From NCBI GenBank assembly GCA_003552885.1, contig PUPA01000023.1, positions 1 to 11,400 of the forward strand: a stretch of 11,400 nucleotides of DNA. The letters are read 5' to 3'. The notes under the pieces are model-generated. The model was not told where the DNA came from, made no database searches, and saw only the letters and a list, made by a program, of their open reading frames with translations. This DNA comes from Natrialbaceae archaeon (GTDB taxonomy: Archaea; Halobacteriota; Halobacteria; Halobacteriales; Natrialbaceae). Position numbers and translations under genes: made by a program. Of the stretch, positions 11,345 to 11,400 are shown in pieces (positions within the stretch are counted from its first letter, which is position 1; each line of letters starts with the position of its first letter).

Positions 11345-11400
11345 GTCTCCGGGACCCGTCGGGTGAGTCTCCGGGACCCGTCGGGTGAGTCTCCGGGACC
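11309..11400. repeat. Perfect 22-bp tandem array overlapping the CobW 3' end and running off the window
   Basis: Four exact copies (11309-11330, 11331-11352, 11353-11374, 11375-11396) and four bases of a fifth are present; each starts GACCCGTCGGGTGAGTC. Copies abut with no spacers, so this is not CRISPR. The CobW stop (TGA, 11342-11344) lies in the second copy. The period is not a multiple of three and every copy carries TGA, so all forward frames close within three copies. Each unit holds the odd dyad ACCCGTCGGGT. Confidence 0.97.

Noticed and set aside
11309..11400. A CRISPR array at the right edge
   Set aside because: The 22-bp units abut with no spacers between them, so this is a tandem repeat.

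Overview
The window reads as a haloarchaeal chromosome segment. Support comes from high G+C, strongly acidic soluble proteins, AT-rich TATA-like boxes about 25-33 bases ahead of most starts (mostly leaderless genes), and families typical of halophilic archaea: a HemAT-type globin transducer and a four-gene ba3-type terminal oxidase set. No species is assigned.

Layout, left to right. (1) The 5' end of a minus-strand gene leaves the window at base 1; it looks like an amphi-Trp domain protein. (2) A plus-strand soluble globin-coupled transducer (331-1968) has a normal haem-binding sensor but an eroded MCP signalling tip. It converges on (3) a minus-strand ba3 cytochrome oxidase cluster: a small subunit IIa-like protein, subunit II (CuA) and subunit I (haem b, haem a3, CuB), packed with an ATGA overlap and a 1-base gap, then after about 200 bases a CbaC-like two-helix protein with its own putative promoter. 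(4) Divergently, from a roughly 100-bp shared promoter region, a 66-residue two-helix protein and a copper-type P1B ATPase (5492-7999) resembling the FixI/CcoI-like exporters used in oxidase assembly. (5) Convergent to it, a CDGSH iron-sulfur protein. (6) A minus-strand pair: a 112-residue protein ending in GRHHHHF, coupled by TGATG to a single-domain ArsA/Get3-like ATPase. (7) Divergently, a COG0523/CobW metallochaperone GTPase with a long His-rich insertion (9968-11344).

The oxidase operon and the ATPase fit together as an enzyme and its copper supply. The CDGSH, ArsA-like and CobW genes extend a metal and cofactor handling theme, but their link to the oxidase is only positional.

The most unusual DNA is a set of three tandem arrays of about 19-22-bp units at 8262-8418, 9741-9861 and 11309-11400. 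They flank the ArsA and CobW genes and their units share a TCGGG(T/A)GAG-like core. Two of them run into the 3' end of a coding region and supply its stop codon. Two short perfect dyads sit between TATA box and start codon of the CbaC-like and CobW genes, and two tiny ORFs (14 and 18 codons) end exactly on the starts of the CbaC-like gene and the P-type ATPase. No tRNA, rRNA, CRISPR array, IS element or phage gene was seen.
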